Shown: one piece after another, positions 46,003-55,728 of the stretch
How positions within the stretch are numbered: position 1 is the first letter of the stretch
Layout: every line of letters starts with the position of its first letter
Made by a program: the position numbers and the translations under genes
Origin: Streptomyces antimycoticus
GTDB lineage: Bacteria; Actinomycetota; Actinomycetes; Streptomycetales; Streptomycetaceae
Length of the DNA stretch: 64,000 bases
Assembly (NCBI RefSeq): GCF_005405925.1
Contig: NZ_BJHV01000001.1
Location: 5,332,001-5,396,000 of the forward strand
Direction: 5' to 3'
The notes under the pieces: model-generated
What the model was told of the DNA's origin: nothing
The model's input: only the letters and a program-made list of their open reading frames with translations
The model's database searches: none

Positions 46003-46036
46003 TTCCGCGCCGCCGGGAGAGGCTCCCCTCCGGGGC

Positions 46037-47524
46037 TCACTCCCGGTGGACGCCCCAGTCCACCAGCGCCGCGCCGTCGTACCGGGAAGCGCGCCGCGCC
46101 CGTCCCAGCACGAACGCGTCCGGGGCCCGGTCCAGCACGCCGCCTCCGGGGTCGTCCGCCCCGTCCTTGCGCACCGGGTCACGCTCCGGGACCAGCGCGT
46201 CCCGGATGATCAGGGCGCACAGATAGAGCGTCCCCAGCAGATGCACGGCGATCGCCAGCTGATAGCCCTCCGCGGGCAGCCCCCGGTGCTGGTCGCCGCT
46301 GCCCGTGTACGCGAGGTACATCCAGATCCCGAGGAAGTACATGACCTCGCACGCCTGCCAGACCAGGAAGTCCCGCCAGCGCGGTCGTGCCAGTGCCGCC
46401 AGCGGGATCAGCCACAGCACGTACTGCGGTGAGTAGACCTTGTTGGTGAGCACGAACGCCGCGACGATCAGGAAGGACAGCTGGGCCAGCCGCGGACGGC
46501 GCGGGGCGCACAGGGCGAGCGCCGCCACCCCGATGCAGGCCAGGACCATCAGCAGGGTGCCGTAGGTGTTGACGTCCTCCAGGGGGTTCCCGGTGCGCTG
46601 CGAGATGATCAGCCACAGTGAGCCGAAGTCGACGGGGCGCTCCTGGCTGAAGGTGTAGAACGTCTTCCAGCCCTCGCGGATGTGCAGGCCACCGCCCTGC
46701 GTGGTGATCATCACGGGGAGGTTCACCACAAGCCAGGCGGCCACGGCTCCGCCCGTCGCCGTCCAGAAGGCCCTCATCCGTCCCGCCCGCAGGCAGAGCA
46801 CCAGCACCGCGCCGAGCAGCAGTCCGGGGTAGAGCTTCGCGGCCGTCGCGAGCCCCAGCAGCACACCGGCGGCCAGCGGGCGGCTGCGGGACCACATCAG
46901 CAGGGCGGCGGCCGTAAGGGCGACGGCGAGCAGGTCCCAGTTGATGGTGGCCGTGAGCGCGAAGGCGGGGGCCAGGGCGACCAGCAGCGCGTCCCAGGGG
47001 CGGCGGCGGTGCGTACGGGCCACACAGACCGCGATGACCGCGGTGCAGACCATCAGCATGCCCGCGTTGACCAGCCAGTAGATCTGTTCACGGTCCTGGA
47101 TGGAGCCGCTGTGCGGGGTCAGCCAGGAGGCGACCTCCATGAAGAGGCCGGTGAGGACCGGGTACTCCAGGTACTGCATCCCGCCCGAGACGCTGTCCGG
47201 TATGCGGTCGAAGTACGGGACGAGGTCGATGGCGAAGCCGCGGCCGTTGTAGAGGTGCGGTATGTCGGAGTAGCAGGCGTGGGTGTACTGAGCGGTGGCG
47301 CCGTAGAACCAGCCGCCGTCGTAGCACGGCAGCTTCTGCACCATGCCCAGGGCGAACATGCCGATGGCGGCGATCGCCACGATCCGAACCGGGGTCCACC
47401 AGCTCGTGCCGAGCAGAGCCCGGCGCCCGGCCGGCCCACCGATCAGCTCGCTGCCGGCCGCGGCCAGCGGGTCCTCGGCGGTCGGCCTGACGGGCTCGGC
47501 CTCTGGGTCCTCGCGCACGCTCAT
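46037..47524 (-). CDS. Membrane glycosyltransferase of the GT87 (mannosyltransferase) type
   Basis: 495 aa with about eleven transmembrane helices. The first external loop contains PCYDGGWFYGATAQYTHACYSD and IPHLYNGRGFAIDLVPYFD, with acidic residues as in GT-C enzymes such as mycobacterial PimE. Probably transfers a mannose or other sugar from a polyprenyl-phosphate donor at the outer face of the membrane. Start ATG 47524 has AGGATGGGG upstream. It lies downstream of the class A PBP gene in the same direction, but a strong hairpin separates them. Confidence 0.85.
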   Translation of the reverse strand: MSVREDPEAEPVRPTAEDPLAAAGSELIGGPAGRRALLGTSWWTPVRIVAIAAIGMFALGMVQKLPCYDGGWFYGATAQYTHACYSDIPHLYNGRGFAIDLVPYFDRIPDSVSGGMQYLEYPVLTGLFMEVASWLTPHSGSIQDREQIYWLVNAGMLMVCTAVIAVCVARTHRRRPWDALLVALAPAFALTATINWDLLAVALTAAALLMWSRSRPLAAGVLLGLATAAKLYPGLLLGAVLVLCLRAGRMRAFWTATGGAVAAWLVVNLPVMITTQGGGLHIREGWKTFYTFSQERPVDFGSLWLIISQRTGNPLEDVNTYGTLLMVLACIGVAALALCAPRRPRLAQLSFLIVAAFVLTNKVYSPQYVLWLIPLAALARPRWRDFLVWQACEVMYFLGIWMYLAYTGSGDQHRGLPAEGYQLAIAVHLLGTLYLCALIIRDALVPERDPVRKDGADDPGGGVLDRAPDAFVLGRARRASRYDGAALVDWGVHRE

Positions 47525-47666
47525 GGCCCCATCCTGCCGTACGAGCCTGGCGGCAGGAGTCAGGACCGCCCCAGCGGCCACTGAGCGCGCCGCGGACGCC
47601 TCGGCAGGTCCTCGGGCGGGAACAAGGCTGCGAGAGGCGCAGAGGGCCGTCCAGGGCCCGGAACGG

Positions 47667-47709
47667 CGCCGGCCGCGCCGGAGCGGGGTTCGCTCCGGCG
47701 CGGCCGGCG
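47667..47709 (-). terminator. Terminator after the class A PBP gene
   Basis: 19-bp perfect stem (47667-47685 pairs with 47691-47709), loop GGGTT. Very GC-rich and 31 bases beyond the PBP stop. Confidence 0.9.
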
Positions 47710-47739
47710 AGTGGTGAACGGGTCGTTCGGGGCTGCGGG

Positions 47740-50421
47740 CTAGTCCTCCCGTCGGGCCCCGGTCGGGCCGCCGAAGATGCCTCCGGGACCGCCCGGCGGA
47801 TCCGAGGTCGGCGAGGTGGTCGGACCGCCCGGACCGCCGTTCTGGCCTCCGTTCTGGCCGCCGTTCTGGTTACCGCCGTTGTCGTTGCAGTCGAAGTCCA
47901 GCGGGTCACAGGTGCCCGTCGGCGTCGGGCTGCCGGACGGCGACTCCGAGGGCGACTCCGACGGGGATTCCGAAGGGCTCTCCGACGGGGACTCGGAAGG
48001 CTTTTCCGTCGTCTGGGTCGGGCTCGGGCTCGCGTCCTCGCCGAAGACCTTCTCGCCGATCGGGGTGGCCGCGGGGAAGTCCTTGACGGGCTTGCCCTGC
48101 AGGGCACCGCGCATGTAGTCGGCCCAGATCTCGGCCGGGAACGACGCACCGTGGATCGTCTTCTGACCGCCCACACCGCGCATGGACAGGAACTTCTGGC
48201 TCTTGGCCTGGTCGTTCACCCGCCACATGCCGATCGCGGTGGACAGCTGCGGGGTGTAGCCGGAGAACCAGGCCGACTTGTTCTCGTCGGTGGTTCCGGT
48301 CTTGCCCGCCGCCGGCCGGCCGATCTTCGCCGAGGTGCCGGTGCCGTGCTCGACCACGTTCTCCAGGACACCGGTGACGTTGTTCGCCACGTTCGAGTCG
48401 AACGCCCGCTTGAGCTGGGCGTCCTGCTTGTGGTCGTAGACGGGGCCGTTCTTGTCCTCGACCCGCTCCACCGAGTACGGGTCGGCCTGCTCGCCGCTGG
48501 CCGCGAAGGTGGCGTACGCCCCGGCGAGCCGGATGGCGCTGGGTGCGGAGGTGCCGAGCGAGAACGTCGGGGTGATCGAGGCCAGCTGCTCCTTGCTGAG
48601 GCCCGCGGCCAGGGCCGCGTCCCGCACCTTGTCAGTGCCGACGTCCATGCCCAGCTGGATGAACGGGGTGTTCACCGAGTACTGCATCGCGGTGCGCAGG
48701 CTGATCGGACCCTTGTCCTCGTCACCGTCGTTCCGCTGGTGCCACTCCTTGCCGTCCTTGTCGTGCCAGACGGTTCCGTCGTAGTCCCGCAGGGTCACCT
48801 TGTTGTCGCCGTTGTAGACACTGCTCGGCGAGACCAGGGTGCGCTCGGAGTCGGGTTGCTCCCGTGTGCCCTTCGGGTCACGGACGCCGTTGGTCATCGC
48901 GGCGGCCATCACGAAGGGTTTGAAGGTCGAGCCCACCTGGACACCGGTGTAGTCGGCGTTGTTGCGGTAGTGCTCCAGCGCGTTCTTGCCGCCGTAGATG
49001 GCCAGGATCTTGCCCGTCTTGGGCTCCACCGAGGCGCCGCCGAACTGGACGTACTTGTCCTCCTCGCGCTGTTTCGGCTTGATGTTCTCCTTGGTGACCT
49101 TCTCGACCGCCCGGGTCAGCTCACTGATCTTTTTCCGGTCGAAGGTGGTATGGATCTGATAGCCACCCTTGTCCAGCTTCGACTTGCTGATGCCGGTGTT
49201 GGCGATGATGTAGTTGTCGGCGAGGTCGGTGAGGTAGCCGATCTGGCCCTGCTTGTTCGTGGCCACCTTCGGGTCCTGCGGCATCGGGAAACCCTTGCCG
49301 ATCCACTCCTGGGCCTCGGTCCTGCTCAACCTGTGCACGGCGACCTCACGCCGCAGGATCCACTCCCAGCGCTGCTTGGCCCGCTTGGTGTTGGCCTCCT
49401 TGGTGGCCGCGGCGCCGTAGCCGCCGTTCGGGTCGTAGAGGTTGGGGCCGTTCAGCGTCGAGGCCAGGAAGGCGCTCTGGCTGGGCGTCAGGGCCGAGCA
49501 GTCACGGTCGTAGTACGCGCGGGCCGCCGCCTGGCAGCCGTAGGCACCACGTCCGTAGTAGGCGGTGTTCAGGTAGCTCCCGAGGATGTAGTCCTTGTCC
49601 TTGGTCGCGCCCACCTTTATGGAGATGAACAGCTCCTTGACCTTGCGCGTGAGCGTCTGCGACTGGTCCAGGTAGGTGTTCTTCACGAACTGCTGGGTGA
49701 TGGTCGACCCACTCTGGGTCGCGCCGCCCCGCGCCATGTTGACGACCGCGCGGGCGATACCCATCGGGTCGACGCCGCTGTCGTCGTAGAAGCTGGCGTT
49801 CTCCGCGGAGATCACCGCGTTCTGCATCGACTTGGGGATCTTGCTGAGGGGGACGATCTGACGGTTGAGGTCACCACCGCCGGAGACCACCATCTGCTTG
49901 CCGTCCGCCCAGTAGTAGACGTTCTTCTGGGTCTGGGACGCGGCCTGGGCGGTCGGCACCTGCACCAGCCACAGCCCTATGCCGACGGCACCGAGCAGCA
50001 CCGCGAAGAAGAAGATGAAGGTTCCCGTCACCAGCTTCCAGGACGGAACCCAGCGCCGAAAACCCGACCTTCCCCCACGCGGATAGTCAATAAAGCGCTT
50101 CTTGCCGGGGTGCCCATCGCCCCCCGAGCCATGTCCGCGGCCGCCGCCGGCTCCCCGCCGGCCGCCACCGCGACCGCCGTGGCCCGCGCCGCCCGCACCC
50201 GGATCGGCTCCTCGTCTACGGCCGCCGCTGCGTTGTGCGGCGCGGCGGGCCGCCGCGCGGCCGCCGTAAGGACGCTCTTCCCCCTGGGGGGTGGCGTCCG
50301 ACCCGGCTGCGGCGTTGTGCGTCGGTGCTGCGCGGCGGCCGGACGACTGCTGTCCGGCTCGCCGGGCCGCTGCTCGTCCGCCGCCTTGGGGCTGCGGCGA
50401 CTTGCGACGGTGCTCGCTCAT
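47740..50421 (-). CDS. Class A penicillin-binding protein (transglycosylase/transpeptidase)
   Basis: 893 aa bifunctional peptidoglycan synthase. Residues 1-110 are Arg/Gly-rich cytoplasmic; one transmembrane helix (about 118-145). The GT51 glycosyltransferase domain has AENASFYDDSGVD (catalytic Glu, about residue 207) and STITQQFVKNTYL. The transpeptidase domain has SxxK as STFK (Ser about 498), SVN in QYSVNTPF, and KTG in AAGKTGTTDENKSAWF. The tail holds five PSES repeats, a CDPLDFDC pair and an Asn/Gly-rich end. GAGGAGAAG precedes ATG 50421. Confidence 0.96.
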   Translation of the reverse strand: MSEHRRKSPQPQGGGRAAARRAGQQSSGRRAAPTHNAAAGSDATPQGEERPYGGRAAARRAAQRSGGRRRGADPGAGGAGHGGRGGGRRGAGGGRGHGSGGDGHPGKKRFIDYPRGGRSGFRRWVPSWKLVTGTFIFFFAVLLGAVGIGLWLVQVPTAQAASQTQKNVYYWADGKQMVVSGGGDLNRQIVPLSKIPKSMQNAVISAENASFYDDSGVDPMGIARAVVNMARGGATQSGSTITQQFVKNTYLDQSQTLTRKVKELFISIKVGATKDKDYILGSYLNTAYYGRGAYGCQAAARAYYDRDCSALTPSQSAFLASTLNGPNLYDPNGGYGAAATKEANTKRAKQRWEWILRREVAVHRLSRTEAQEWIGKGFPMPQDPKVATNKQGQIGYLTDLADNYIIANTGISKSKLDKGGYQIHTTFDRKKISELTRAVEKVTKENIKPKQREEDKYVQFGGASVEPKTGKILAIYGGKNALEHYRNNADYTGVQVGSTFKPFVMAAAMTNGVRDPKGTREQPDSERTLVSPSSVYNGDNKVTLRDYDGTVWHDKDGKEWHQRNDGDEDKGPISLRTAMQYSVNTPFIQLGMDVGTDKVRDAALAAGLSKEQLASITPTFSLGTSAPSAIRLAGAYATFAASGEQADPYSVERVEDKNGPVYDHKQDAQLKRAFDSNVANNVTGVLENVVEHGTGTSAKIGRPAAGKTGTTDENKSAWFSGYTPQLSTAIGMWRVNDQAKSQKFLSMRGVGGQKTIHGASFPAEIWADYMRGALQGKPVKDFPAATPIGEKVFGEDASPSPTQTTEKPSESPSESPSESPSESPSESPSGSPTPTGTCDPLDFDCNDNGGNQNGGQNGGQNGGPGGPTTSPTSDPPGGPGGIFGGPTGARRED

Positions 50422-50716
50422 GGAACGACTTCTCCTCGGGCAGGCGCTATCGCCTGAAAGCGGCAGATGGCTTCCGGTCCCCCCAATGTGCGGTCCGGTC
50501 GCACCAGGCAACCGGACGCACTGCATCCGGGACGAGGACGCTTCGGGGCGTCACTTGGTTCCCATAGGTCTGCATGGCGAACAGAGTACGCACGGTCAAA
50601 ACCCGCCCAGCCGCCACCTTCGCTCCATAACCGTCAGATTGAATGCCACGAATTGATGATGTGACGGCGTTCACCGTGAGCCCTCTTGTCCCGCCGGGGG
50701 CACAGTTCTATCGTCT

Positions 50717-50739
50717 TGATGTATCGAGTCGATACATCA
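50717..50739. promoter_or_regulatory. 23-base palindromic operator upstream of the PadR gene
   Basis: TGATGTATCG (50717-50726) and CGATACATCA (50730-50739) are perfect 10-base arms around AGT. It lies 39 bases before the PadR start and is just the type of site PadR proteins use for autoregulation. Confidence 0.8.
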
Positions 50740-50778
50740 GCTCGACATAGCTGGCTCGGAGGAGAGGGGAGGCGGGGA

Positions 50779-51483
50779 ATGAGCAGACGCTCCGGCGTCC
50801 TGGAGTTCGCCGTCCTCGGCCTGCTGCGCGAGTCCCCGATGCACGGATACGAGCTGCGCAAGCGGCTCAACACGTCACTCGGGGTGTTCCGGGCGTTCAG
50901 CTACGGCAGTCTCTATCCCTGCCTCAAGACGCTGGTCACCAACGGCTGGTTGATCGAGGAATCCGGCAGCACCTCCCAGGACGCCCTCGCGGCGCCCCTC
51001 TCCGGCCGCCGGGCCAAGATCGTCTACCGGCTCACGGCGGCGGGGAAGGAGCGGTTCGAGGAGCTGCTCACCCACACCGGGCCGGACGCCTGGGAGGACG
51101 AACACTTCGGCGTCCGTTTCGCCTTCTTCGGCCAGACCTCACGAGACGTTCGGATGCGAGTGCTCGAAGGGCGGCGCAGCCGCCTGGAGGAGCGCCTGGA
51201 CAAGATGCGCGCCGCCCTGGCCCGCACCCGCGAGCGGCTGGACGACTACACCCTCGAGCTGCAGCGGCACGGGATGGAGTCGGTGGAGCGCGAGGTCCGC
51301 TGGCTGAACGAGCTGATCGAGAGCGAGCGGGCCGGGCGCGACCAGCGCGACGGCGCCGCCGGGCAGGACCGGGCGATCGAGCGGGATGAGGACCGGCCGC
51401 CACACCAGGAGCAGGACCAGTCAGGAGATGCGGACGGCCTGCCCCGGCACCGGGGTGGATCCCGGCCGGATCCGTCCGAATGA
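50779..51483 (+). CDS. PadR-family transcriptional regulator
   Basis: 234 aa. Winged helix: [60 protein letters not shown] coiled-coil dimerisation domain with long Arg/Glu-rich helices follows ([24 protein letters not shown]). The end is low-complexity. A strong palindrome lies upstream, and the inositol-phosphate synthase gene follows after 62 bases in the same direction. It probably controls itself and perhaps ino1. Confidence 0.93.
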   Translation: MSRRSGVLEFAVLGLLRESPMHGYELRKRLNTSLGVFRAFSYGSLYPCLKTLVTNGWLIEESGSTSQDALAAPLSGRRAKIVYRLTAAGKERFEELLTHTGPDAWEDEHFGVRFAFFGQTSRDVRMRVLEGRRSRLEERLDKMRAALARTRERLDDYTLELQRHGMESVEREVRWLNELIESERAGRDQRDGAAGQDRAIERDEDRPPHQEQDQSGDADGLPRHRGGSRPDPSE

Positions 51484-51545
51484 CACCGCCAAGTGAGGCC
51501 CGGCAGCCGCGGGGCCTCATCCAGTACACACAGGGAGCAACCGGA

Positions 51546-52628
51546 ATGGGTTCGGTTCGTGTAGCCATCGTCGGCGTGGGCAACTGCGCCGCCTCGCTGG
51601 TACAGGGCGTCGAGTACTACAAGGACGCCGACCCGGACACCCGCGTGCCGGGTCTGATGCACGTGCAGTTCGGCGACTACCACGTGAACGACGTGGAGTT
51701 CGTGGCCGCCTTCGACGTGGACGCGAAGAAGGTCGGCCTGGACCTCGCGGACGCCATCGGCGCCAGCGAGAACAACACCATCAAGATCTGCGACGTGCCG
51801 ACGGCCGGTGTCACGGTCCAGCGCGGCCACACGCTCGACGGACTCGGCAAGTACTACCGCCAGACCATCGACGAGTCCGACGAGACCCCGGTCGACGTCG
51901 TCCAGGTCCTCAAGGACAAGCAGGTCGACGTTCTGGTCTGCTACCTCCCGGTCGGCTCCGAGGACGCCGCCAAGTACTACGCCCAGTGCGCCATCGACGC
52001 CAAGGTCGCCTTCGTCAACGCCCTTCCGGTCTTCATCGCCGGCACCAAGGAGTGGGCGGACAAGTTCACCGAGGCCGGGGTGCCGATCGTCGGTGACGAC
52101 ATCAAGTCGCAGGTCGGCGCGACCATCACGCACCGCGTGATGGCCAAGCTGTTCGAGGACCGGGGCGTCATCCTGGACCGCACCATGCAGCTGAACGTCG
52201 GCGGCAACATGGACTTCAAGAACATGCTCGAGCGCGAGCGCCTGGAGTCCAAGAAGATCTCCAAGACCCAGGCCGTCACCTCGCAGATCCCCGACCGCGA
52301 TCTGGGTGCCGACAACGTCCACATCGGCCCCTCGGACTTCGTGGCCTGGCTGGACGACCGCAAGTGGGCGTATGTCCGCCTGGAAGGCCGCGCGTTCGGC
52401 GATGTCCCGCTGAACCTGGAGTACAAGCTCGAGGTGTGGGACTCCCCGAACTCCGCGGGTGTCATCATCGACGCGCTGCGCGCCGCGAAGATCGCCAAGG
52501 ACCGCGGCATCGGCGGCCCGATCCTCTCCGCCTCCTCGTACTTCATGAAGTCGCCGCCGGTGCAGTACTTCGACAACGAGGCGCAGGAGAACGTGGAGAA
52601 GTTCATCAAGGGCGAGGTCGAGCGCTGA
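51546..52628 (+). CDS. ino1: Myo-inositol-1-phosphate synthase
   Basis: 360 aa NAD-dependent enzyme that converts glucose 6-phosphate to inositol 1-phosphate, the first step to phosphatidylinositol and mycothiol in actinobacteria. Motifs: [16 protein letters not shown] (NAD), [46 protein letters not shown] and [14 protein letters not shown]. The short actinobacterial form is expected. AGGGAGC sits 8 bases before the ATG. A strong hairpin ends the unit. Confidence 0.97.
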   Translation: MGSVRVAIVGVGNCAASLVQGVEYYKDADPDTRVPGLMHVQFGDYHVNDVEFVAAFDVDAKKVGLDLADAIGASENNTIKICDVPTAGVTVQRGHTLDGLGKYYRQTIDESDETPVDVVQVLKDKQVDVLVCYLPVGSEDAAKYYAQCAIDAKVAFVNALPVFIAGTKEWADKFTEAGVPIVGDDIKSQVGATITHRVMAKLFEDRGVILDRTMQLNVGGNMDFKNMLERERLESKKISKTQAVTSQIPDRDLGADNVHIGPSDFVAWLDDRKWAYVRLEGRAFGDVPLNLEYKLEVWDSPNSAGVIIDALRAAKIAKDRGIGGPILSASSYFMKSPPVQYFDNEAQENVEKFIKGEVER

Positions 52629-52658
52629 CGCGCCATGCGCTGATTCCCGCCGCGTGAT

Positions 52659-52693
52659 CACGGGCCTTCGGGTAATACACCCGGAGGCCCGTG
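52659..52693 (+). terminator. Terminator after ino1
   Basis: 14-bp stem with one G-U pair: CACGGGCCTTCGGG (52659-52672) pairs with CCCGGAGGCCCGTG (52680-52693), loop of 7 bases. It lies just upstream of the MFS start. Confidence 0.88.
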
Positions 52694-52713
52694 TGGTGTG
52701 TGAGGCTGGCGTC

Positions 52714-54072
52714 ATGCCTGTTGTGCGTGATCTCCGCGTACTGCTGCAACTGCGTGACTTCCGGCGCCTTCTGGCCATCCGCCTGCTGTCCCAGGCGGCC
52801 GACGGCGTCTACCAGGTCGCACTCGCCACCTATGTGGTCTTCTCCCCGGAGAAGCAGACCTCCCCCGCGGCCATCGCCTCCGCCATGGCCGTTCTGCTGC
52901 TCCCCTACTCCCTGCTCGGCCCCTTCGCCGGGGTGCTGCTGGACCGCTGGCGCCGGCGGCAGGTGCTGCTCTACGGCAATCTGCTGCGCTCGGGACTGGC
53001 CACCGGAACCGCCGTACTGGTCCTCGGTCAGGTGCCGGAGTGGCTCTTCTACGTCTCGGCCCTGTCGGTGACGGCCGTCAACCGCTTTGTGCTGGCCGGT
53101 CTTTCGGCGGCCCTGCCGCGGGTCGTCGACAGCCAGGAACGTCTGGTCATGGCCAACTCGCTCTCGCCCACCGCCGGAACGCTCGCCGCCACGGCCGGAG
53201 GCAGCCTCGCCTTCATCGTCCGGCTGTCGGGCCCGGGAGGCACCTCGTCGGACGCGCTGGTCGTCCTGATGGGCGCCGTGCTCTATCTCATCGCCGGGCT
53301 CACCGCCCTGTCGATGGCACCAGGCCTACTGGGGCCGGATCCCGCGGCCCTTCAGCCCCGCCTCCCCGCGGCCCTGATGAGCACCGCGCGCGGCCTGGTC
53401 GCGGGGGTACGCCATCTACTGGAGCGCAGGGACCCCACCGTGGCGCTGGCCGCGATGACGCTGATGCGCTTCTGCTACGGCGCGCTCACGGTGACGGTGC
53501 TGATGCTCTGCCGCTACGCATGGGCCGATACCGAGTCCGAGGGGCTCGCGCTCTTGGGACTGGCCGTCGGCGTCTCGGGCGCGGGCTTCTTCGCGGCGGC
53601 GGTGATCACGCCATGGGCGGTGGCCCGGCTCAGGAGGCCTGCGTCCTCCCGCCCGGACGGCCGACTCTCCTGGGTGATGGTGTGTGCGGGAAGCGCGGCC
53701 CTTCTGGAGCCGGGGCTCGGGCTGCCCTTCGAGCCCGCCCCCATGCTGATCGCCGCGTTCGTCCTCGGGCTCGTCACCCAGGGCGCGAAGATCGCCACCG
53801 ACACCGTGGTGCAGTCCGCCATCGCCGATGACTTCCGCGGCCGGATCTTCTCCCTCTATGACGTGCTGTTCAACGTCGCCTTCGTGGGAGCCGCGGCGGT
53901 CGCCGCGGTGATACTGCCACCGGACGGCAGATCGGCCCCGCTGCTGATCTGTGTGGCACTGCTCTACGCGGCCACCGCGCTGCTGGTCAGGTTTCACGTG
54001 AAACATGACCGGGACCACGCCCAGCGGGTCGATGTTTCACGTGAAACCGGAGGCACTCAGCCCTCCGACTGA
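52714..54072 (+). CDS. MFS transporter
   Basis: 452 aa major facilitator superfamily exporter with about twelve transmembrane helices. LLDRWRRRQVLLYGNLLR is the conserved loop 2-3 signature. RGRIFSLYDVLFNVAF marks a late cytoplasmic loop typical of the macrolide/drug-efflux type. The last 30 residues are an exposed tail whose coding sequence holds two parS sites (RFHVKH and DVSRET). ATG 52714 is used. Substrate unknown. Confidence 0.92.
   Translation: MPVVRDLRVLLQLRDFRRLLAIRLLSQAADGVYQVALATYVVFSPEKQTSPAAIASAMAVLLLPYSLLGPFAGVLLDRWRRRQVLLYGNLLRSGLATGTAVLVLGQVPEWLFYVSALSVTAVNRFVLAGLSAALPRVVDSQERLVMANSLSPTAGTLAATAGGSLAFIVRLSGPGGTSSDALVVLMGAVLYLIAGLTALSMAPGLLGPDPAALQPRLPAALMSTARGLVAGVRHLLERRDPTVALAAMTLMRFCYGALTVTVLMLCRYAWADTESEGLALLGLAVGVSGAGFFAAAVITPWAVARLRRPASSRPDGRLSWVMVCAGSAALLEPGLGLPFEPAPMLIAAFVLGLVTQGAKIATDTVVQSAIADDFRGRIFSLYDVLFNVAFVGAAAVAAVILPPDGRSAPLLICVALLYAATALLVRFHVKHDRDHAQRVDVSRETGGTQPSD
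53991..54004. promoter_or_regulatory. parS site inside the MFS gene
   Basis: Perfect GTTTCACGTGAAAC, read in frame as part of RFHVKH. Confidence 0.95.
54034..54047. promoter_or_regulatory. parS site inside the MFS gene, second copy
   Basis: Perfect GTTTCACGTGAAAC, 30 bases after the previous one, in another frame, giving DVSRET. Confidence 0.95.
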
Positions 54073-55547
54073 GCGTCCCACCACTCCTGGAGCGTGGCGA
54101 TCGCGGTGTCCCGCTCCATCGGGCCGTGCTCCAGCCGCATCTCCAGCAGATGCTTGTACGCCTTGCCGACCTGCGGCCCCGGGGGAATACCGAGGATCTT
54201 CATGATCTCGTTGCCGTCCAGATCCGGGCGGATCGAGTCCAGCTCCTCCTGCTCCTGCAGCCGGGCGATGCGCTCCTCGAGGCCGTCGTACGCCCGCGAG
54301 AGCGCCGTCGCCTTCCTCTTGTTACGGGTGGTGCAGTCCGAGCGGGTCAGCTTGTGCAGCCGGTCCAGCAGCGGCCCGGCGTCACGGACATAGCGGCGGA
54401 CGGCGGAGTCGGTCCATTCCCCCGTGCCATAGCCGTGGAAGCGCAGATGCAGCTCGACAAGGCGTGAGACGTCCTTGATCAGCTCATTGGAGTACTTGAG
54501 CTTCGTCATCCGGAATTTGGTCATCTTGGCTCCCACCACCTCGTGGTGATGGAAGGAGACCCGACCGTCCTTCTCGAAGCGGCGCGTCTTGGGCTTACCG
54601 ATGTCATGCAGCAGCGCGGCCAGCCGCAGCACCAGATCGGGTCCCTCGGTCTCCAGGTCGATGGCCTGGTCCAGCACCGTCAGCGAATGCTCGTACACAT
54701 CCTTGTGGCGGTGGTGCTCATCACGCTCCAGGCGCAGCGCCGGGAGCTCCGGCAGGACGCGGTCGGCGAGCCCGGTCTCCACCAGCAGCCGCAGCCCCTT
54801 ACGGGGGTGGTCGGCCAGGATGAGCTTGTTGAGCTCATCACGTACCCGCTCGGCCGAGACGATGTCGATACGGTCGGCCATCGACGTCATCGCGGCGACC
54901 ACCTCGGGGGCCACCTCGAAGTCCAGCTGCGCGGCGAAGCGCGCGGCACGCATCATCCGCAGCGGATCGTCGGAGAAGGACTCCTCGGGCGTCCCGGGGG
55001 TGCGCAGCACCCGGGCGGCGAGATCCTCCAGACCGTGGTGCGGGTCGATGAACTCCTTCTGCGGAAGCGCCACCGCCATCGCGTTGACCGTGAAGTCCCG
55101 ACGGACCAGGTCCTCCTCGATGGAGTCGCCGTACGACACCTCGGGCTTCCGGGATGTCCGGTCATAGGCTTCTGACCGATAAGTCGTGATTTCAATCTGG
55201 AAGCTCTGGTCCGACCCGCTTCCTGCGGCCATGTCCTTACGACAGCCGACGGTGCCGAAGGCGATGCCGACATCCCACACCGCGTCCGCCCACGGCCGTA
55301 CGATCTTCAGTACCTCGTCCGGCCGTGCGTCCGTCGTGAAGTCCAGATCGTTACCGAGCCGGCCGAGCAGCGCGTCCCGTACCGAGCCGCCGACCAGGGC
55401 CAGGCGGAAACCGGCCTGCTGGAAGCGACGGGCAAGATCGTCGGCGACGGGAGAGACCCGCAGGAGCTCGCCCACGGCGCGGCGCTGCACCTGGCTGAGC
55501 TCATTGGTCGGCTGCGGGGGTCGGCTGTCATTGTTGGCGTTCGGCAC
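54057..55547 (-). CDS. cca: CCA-adding tRNA nucleotidyltransferase
   Basis: 496 aa. Nucleotidyltransferase head: LVGGSVRDALLGR and NDLDFTTDA (two catalytic Asp), and RRDFTVNAMAV; then an HD phosphohydrolase domain (HRHKDVYEHSLTVLD, LAALLHDIGKPKTR). It adds or repairs the CCA end of tRNAs; in S. coelicolor the gene is called pcnA or cca. The 3' end overlaps the end of the MFS gene by 16 bases on the opposite strand. GTG 55547 begins PNANND, matching homologues; no ribosome site, possibly leaderless. Confidence 0.95.
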   Translation of the reverse strand: MPNANNDSRPPQPTNELSQVQRRAVGELLRVSPVADDLARRFQQAGFRLALVGGSVRDALLGRLGNDLDFTTDARPDEVLKIVRPWADAVWDVGIAFGTVGCRKDMAAGSGSDQSFQIEITTYRSEAYDRTSRKPEVSYGDSIEEDLVRRDFTVNAMAVALPQKEFIDPHHGLEDLAARVLRTPGTPEESFSDDPLRMMRAARFAAQLDFEVAPEVVAAMTSMADRIDIVSAERVRDELNKLILADHPRKGLRLLVETGLADRVLPELPALRLERDEHHRHKDVYEHSLTVLDQAIDLETEGPDLVLRLAALLHDIGKPKTRRFEKDGRVSFHHHEVVGAKMTKFRMTKLKYSNELIKDVSRLVELHLRFHGYGTGEWTDSAVRRYVRDAGPLLDRLHKLTRSDCTTRNKRKATALSRAYDGLEERIARLQEQEELDSIRPDLDGNEIMKILGIPPGPQVGKAYKHLLEMRLEHGPMERDTAIATLQEWWDAQSEG

Positions 55548-55627
55548 AACAGAACAGGGTACGTGGCCGTGCGCCCCGCGGACTCCACACCCGATGCGGA
55601 CCACCACTGCGTAACGATCTTGTGGAG

Positions 55628-55636
55628 CCATCCACA
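55628..55636 (+). promoter_or_regulatory. DnaA-box-like site between cca and the DUF6049 gene
   Basis: CCATCCACA fits the relaxed Streptomyces DnaA consensus (YYVTCCACA); TTGTGGA 11 bases earlier makes a partial inverted repeat. A chance match is possible. Confidence 0.35.
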
Positions 55637-55728
55637 GCACTTCGCCACAGCGGGCATCGTTACCATTTCGTGGACGCACATTGCGACGACCACTGACGAC
55701 CTACTGACGACAAGGGACGGGCGAGCGC

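Noticed and set aside
43588..46182. An 864-codon minus-strand frame opposite femX and the racemase-like gene
   Set aside because: Antisense shadow over two well-supported genes.
48151..50457. A 768-codon plus-strand frame opposite the class A PBP gene
   Set aside because: Antisense shadow; Val/Leu/Gly-rich with no homology seen.
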